Positions 5,737 to 8,132 of a DNA stretch of 8,132 nucleotides are shown piece after piece (positions within the stretch are counted from its first letter, which is position 1; the number at the start of each line of letters is the position of its first letter). Origin of the DNA: Dehalococcoidia bacterium (GTDB lineage: Bacteria; Chloroflexota; Dehalococcoidia; SM23-28-2; RBG-16-64-32); contig JAUYGU010000043.1 in NCBI GenBank assembly GCA_030690405.1, positions 1 through 8,132 on the forward strand, read 5' to 3'. Position numbers and translations under genes: made by a program. The notes beneath the pieces were generated by a model, which did not search any database, was not told the DNA's origin, and saw nothing but the letters and a program-made list of their open reading frames with translations.

Positions 5737-7085
5737 CAGGACCGCCTCTCTCCTGGGTAGGGAATCAGCGCCTCCAGCGCAATCCCCGCCTTGCTGAACC
5801 GCTCCGCGAAGGTGGGCATGATGCCGGTTGACTCAAGCGCGCCGTTGATGAGGCCGTCCGCGCCGATCCTGTGGACCTCGAACCGGAAGATGTCCTGCAT
5901 GGTGACGGTCTCGCTTTCCATCCCCGTGACCTCGGTAACGGTCGAGATGCGGCGGCGGCCATCGCTGAACCGGGCCAGCTGGATGATCAGATGGAAAGAG
6001 GAAGCCATCTGCTCGCGGATGGCCCGGATGGGGATGTCGAAGCCGGCCATCAGCACCATATTCTCGATGCGCGCTAGGGCGTCTCGGGGCGAGTTGGCAT
6101 GGACGGTGGTCAGAGAGCCTTCATGCCCGGTGTTCATCGCCTGCATCATGTCGAACGCCTCGGGTCCCCGCACCTCACCGAGGACGATCCGGTCCGGGCG
6201 CATACGCAGGGCGTTGCGCACCAGATCCCGCTGCGTCACTTCGTTCTTCCCCTCGATGTTGGGCGGCCGTGCTTCGGCAGCGATGACATGGCGCTGCTGG
6301 AGCTTCAGCTCGATCGGGTCCTCAATGGTGACGATCCGCTCGCGCTCGGGGATATAGGCGGAGAGAGCGTTGAGCAGGGTCGTCTTGCCGGTACCGGTTC
6401 CCCCGGACACCACAACGTTCAGCCGTAGCTGGACGCAGGCGCGGAAGAACCGGGCCGCCGACTCGGTAAGGGTGCCGGTGCTCACCAGGTCTTCCATGGC
6501 GTACTTGTCCGGGCGGAACTTCCGGATCGTGAGCGTGGGCCCGCGCGGTATTAGCGGCGGGATGATGACGTTAACACGGGAGCCATCAGGCAGACGCGCA
6601 TCGACGTAGGGAGAAGATTCGTCGACACGCCTGCCCAGCGGCGATATGATCCTGTCCACCACAACCATAATCTGCCCGTGGTCCCGGAAGCGGAGGGCTG
6701 AGAGGTAGATGATGCCGTCCCGCTCGAAGTAGATCTCGTCCGGCGCATTGACCATGACCTCAGAGATGGTCGGATCGCCGAGCAACGGTTCCAGGGGCCC
6801 CATTCCTACAGCATCGTCTACGATCCGCCTGATCACCAGCTCCTTGCGTTCGCCGTACAGGGTGGGAGCCGCCTCCGTCACCAGGGCCCGCGCCGCTACC
6901 TGCACCGCTTCTCGGGCACGCTCCTTGCCCTGGCTTTCCACCGTTCGCAGGTCCATCTCCTGGATCAGACGCTGGTGCACTCGCTGGAGCAGTTCTTCGT
7001 CCTCGGGGGAGAGGGGCGCATAATCGTCACTGGCCTCCCACTCGGCGGGCGGCTCGAATATCGGAGAAGTATCCTGTCGCACCAT
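5736..7085 (-). CDS. tadA: Tad pilus secretion ATPase TadA/CpaF
   Basis: This is the GspE/VirB11-superfamily hexameric ATPase that drives pilin assembly from the cytoplasmic face of the TadB/TadC platform. All motifs are present in the 449 residues: Walker A GGTGTGKT (228-235), Asp box TIEDPIEL (253-260), Walker [12 protein letters not shown] (300-310, with E304), and His box [12 protein letters not shown] (320-331). The N-terminal domain (~80-200) has the CpaF-like stretches [19 protein letters not shown] and [20 protein letters not shown]. Length is normal for the family. The first ~35 residues are acidic and poorly conserved. ATG at 7085 follows GGGGAGAAG by about seven bases, and the cpaE stop is only three bases upstream. 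An apparently intact, functional enzyme; some relatives also power retraction, which sequence alone does not reveal. Confidence 0.97.
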   Translation of the reverse strand: MVRQDTSPIFEPPAEWEASDDYAPLSPEDEELLQRVHQRLIQEMDLRTVESQGKERAREAVQVAARALVTEAAPTLYGERKELVIRRIVDDAVGMGPLEPLLGDPTISEVMVNAPDEIYFERDGIIYLSALRFRDHGQIMVVVDRIISPLGRRVDESSPYVDARLPDGSRVNVIIPPLIPRGPTLTIRKFRPDKYAMEDLVSTGTLTESAARFFRACVQLRLNVVVSGGTGTGKTTLLNALSAYIPERERIVTIEDPIELKLQQRHVIAAEARPPNIEGKNEVTQRDLVRNALRMRPDRIVLGEVRGPEAFDMMQAMNTGHEGSLTTVHANSPRDALARIENMVLMAGFDIPIRAIREQMASSFHLIIQLARFSDGRRRISTVTEVTGMESETVTMQDIFRFEVHRIGADGLINGALESTGIMPTFAERFSKAGIALEALIPYPGERRS

Positions 7086-7088
7086 GGC

Positions 7089-8132
7089 CTATCTTCTCCC
7101 CTCTGCAACAACAGCGGTCGCACCGTGCTCGGCTCGCTGCCGCCCCAGGAGCCGACGGAGGAACGAGCGGCTACCGCTCTGCTTCCGTCCGTTGCCCGTG
7201 AGAGCGTGGGCCAAGTCCAGAATGCTCCGAGCGCCGGGGCTGGCCGGGTCGCTCATCACCAATGGCTGGCCCTCTTGACCACCCAGTCGCAACCGGCGAT
7301 CGTACGGCACTCGCCAGAAGAACTGACGACGAAGGGCTTGCTCGATCTTGGCGGGGCGCACGCCGTCGTCAGCGAAGACGTCGTTCAGCATCAACCGGAT
7401 CCGCCCCTCAGGGTAGGAAAGCTGGCGCAGCGTCTCCAGGGCCTGGAGGGAATCGTTGATGCTGGCGAAGTCTGAAGAGGTGATCCAGAGAACGAGATTG
7501 GACTCCTCCAGCGTCGTCATCGAGAGATCGCTCAGCGCTCCGGCGGTATCGATGATTACGGTGTCGAAGCGTTTGGCCAGGAGGGCGATGCCCTTCCGGA
7601 GGCGTTCCGGCGCTACTGAGCGCCAGGCGAGGCTATCCCGAGGGGCCGCCACCACCGAGAGGCCGCTGCTGTGCCGGGCCACGTAGTTGTCTAGAGAGTC
7701 GCCTTCAACCTCGTCGGCATCCCGCAGCAGGTCTATGATAGTGCGGTCCGGCTTCATGTCGAGCATGCCCGCGACGTCGCCGAAGCCTGTATCGGTATCC
7801 ACGAGAACCACGGACTGGCCTAGCTCCGAGCTCAGGCCGACGCTTAGGTTGGTGGCCACAGTGGTCTTACCGACTCCACCTTTGGCGCCGAACACCGCCA
7901 CCACGAGGCCGCGCGGCCCCAGTCCCTTGGTCTGGCCCGCAAGCCGCAGGCGCTTCCGCTCCTCTGACTCCAACACCGATAGGATGGACCCGCCTAACCG
8001 GTCGGCATCAATCGGCATGACCAGGAAGTCCCGGGCACCCGCCAGCATCGCCTGCCGGATGGTCTCCAGATCGGCCTGCCAACCGTAGGCGATCAGCGGT
8101 GTCTCAGGGAGACTGTCGAGCAGCGCCTCGAT
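7089..8132 (-). CDS. cpaE: CpaE/TadZ-family ParA/MinD-like ATPase (5' end outside window)
   Basis: CpaE/TadZ proteins are ParA/MinD-type ATPases that localise the Tad machine in the cell. The frame stays open to the right edge, so 347 C-terminal residues are visible. The first ~55 are the end of an atypical receiver domain (ETPLIAYGWQADLETIRQAM, then GARDFLVMPIDADRL); the Lys of the usual KP motif is Met here. The ATPase domain follows: deviant Walker A KGGVGKTT (visible residues 84-91), a MinD-like VDTDTGFGD switch region, and Walker B VIIDTAG. The tail is rich in Arg/Lys and Gly and may contact membrane or DNA. An internal ATG at 8048 would cut through the receiver fold, so it is not the true start. 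The gene ends three bases before tadA and is probably the first visible operon member. Confidence 0.92.
   Translation of the reverse strand: MEALLDSLPETPLIAYGWQADLETIRQAMLAGARDFLVMPIDADRLGGSILSVLESEERKRLRLAGQTKGLGPRGLVVAVFGAKGGVGKTTVATNLSVGLSSELGQSVVLVDTDTGFGDVAGMLDMKPDRTIIDLLRDADEVEGDSLDNYVARHSSGLSVVAAPRDSLAWRSVAPERLRKGIALLAKRFDTVIIDTAGALSDLSMTTLEESNLVLWITSSDFASINDSLQALETLRQLSYPEGRIRLMLNDVFADDGVRPAKIEQALRRQFFWRVPYDRRLRLGGQEGQPLVMSDPASPGARSILDLAHALTGNGRKQSGSRSFLRRLLGRQRAEHGATAVVAEGRR

Noticed and set aside
5791..6357. Plus-strand open frame of 188 codons opposite tadA
   Set aside because: It lies wholly antisense to the conserved ATPase core and has typical shadow composition.

Overview
This window comes from a GC-rich bacterial chromosome. 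Its right two thirds is one leftward operon for a Tad/Flp-type IV pilus secretion machine. Its left third is a patchy accessory strip with gene remnants and a small surface-protein locus. High GC, Pro/Thr-rich linkers, an LPATG cell-wall sorting signal and a tad cluster of the order cpaE-tadA-tadB-tadC would fit a monoderm-like organism such as a Chloroflexota or actinobacterial lineage. This placement is inference; no marker gene is present.

Left strip (1-2449). The window opens in an uncertain frame with an Ala/Pro/Thr-rich stretch (2-343). A 57-codon C-terminal scrap of a RidA/YjgF-family protein follows on the minus strand (401-571). Next is the 5' end of an IS21-family insertion sequence: repeated A/T-tract-plus-CCCC motifs, a hairpin over the ribosome binding site, and the first ~63-70 residues of IstA, after which homology stops (793 to ~1100). 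A two-gene plus-strand unit comes next. It encodes a 35-residue single-pass membrane peptide (1274-1381) and, one base later, a 224-residue secreted protein with a signal peptide or anchor, a four-cysteine domain, a Pro/Thr stalk and a C-terminal LPATG-TM-basic tail (1383-2057). The stretch 2058-2449 holds no supported gene.

Right part (2450-8132, all minus strand, read right to left). The order is cpaE/tadZ (5' end outside the window), tadA/cpaF ATPase, tadB and tadC inner-membrane platform proteins, then a 460-residue protein with two degenerate J-domain-like modules, a hydrophobic middle and a C-terminal FHA domain. Gaps are 3 nt, a 1-nt overlap, a small gap or overlap, and 15 nt, so the five genes are almost certainly co-transcribed. 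CpaE/TadZ should position the machine, TadA power it, and TadB/TadC form the membrane platform. The J-J-FHA protein is the least explained member and the most interesting candidate: it looks like a membrane-tethered scaffold that could read phosphothreonine signals. Pilin, prepilin peptidase and secretin-like genes are not visible and would be expected beyond the right edge or elsewhere.
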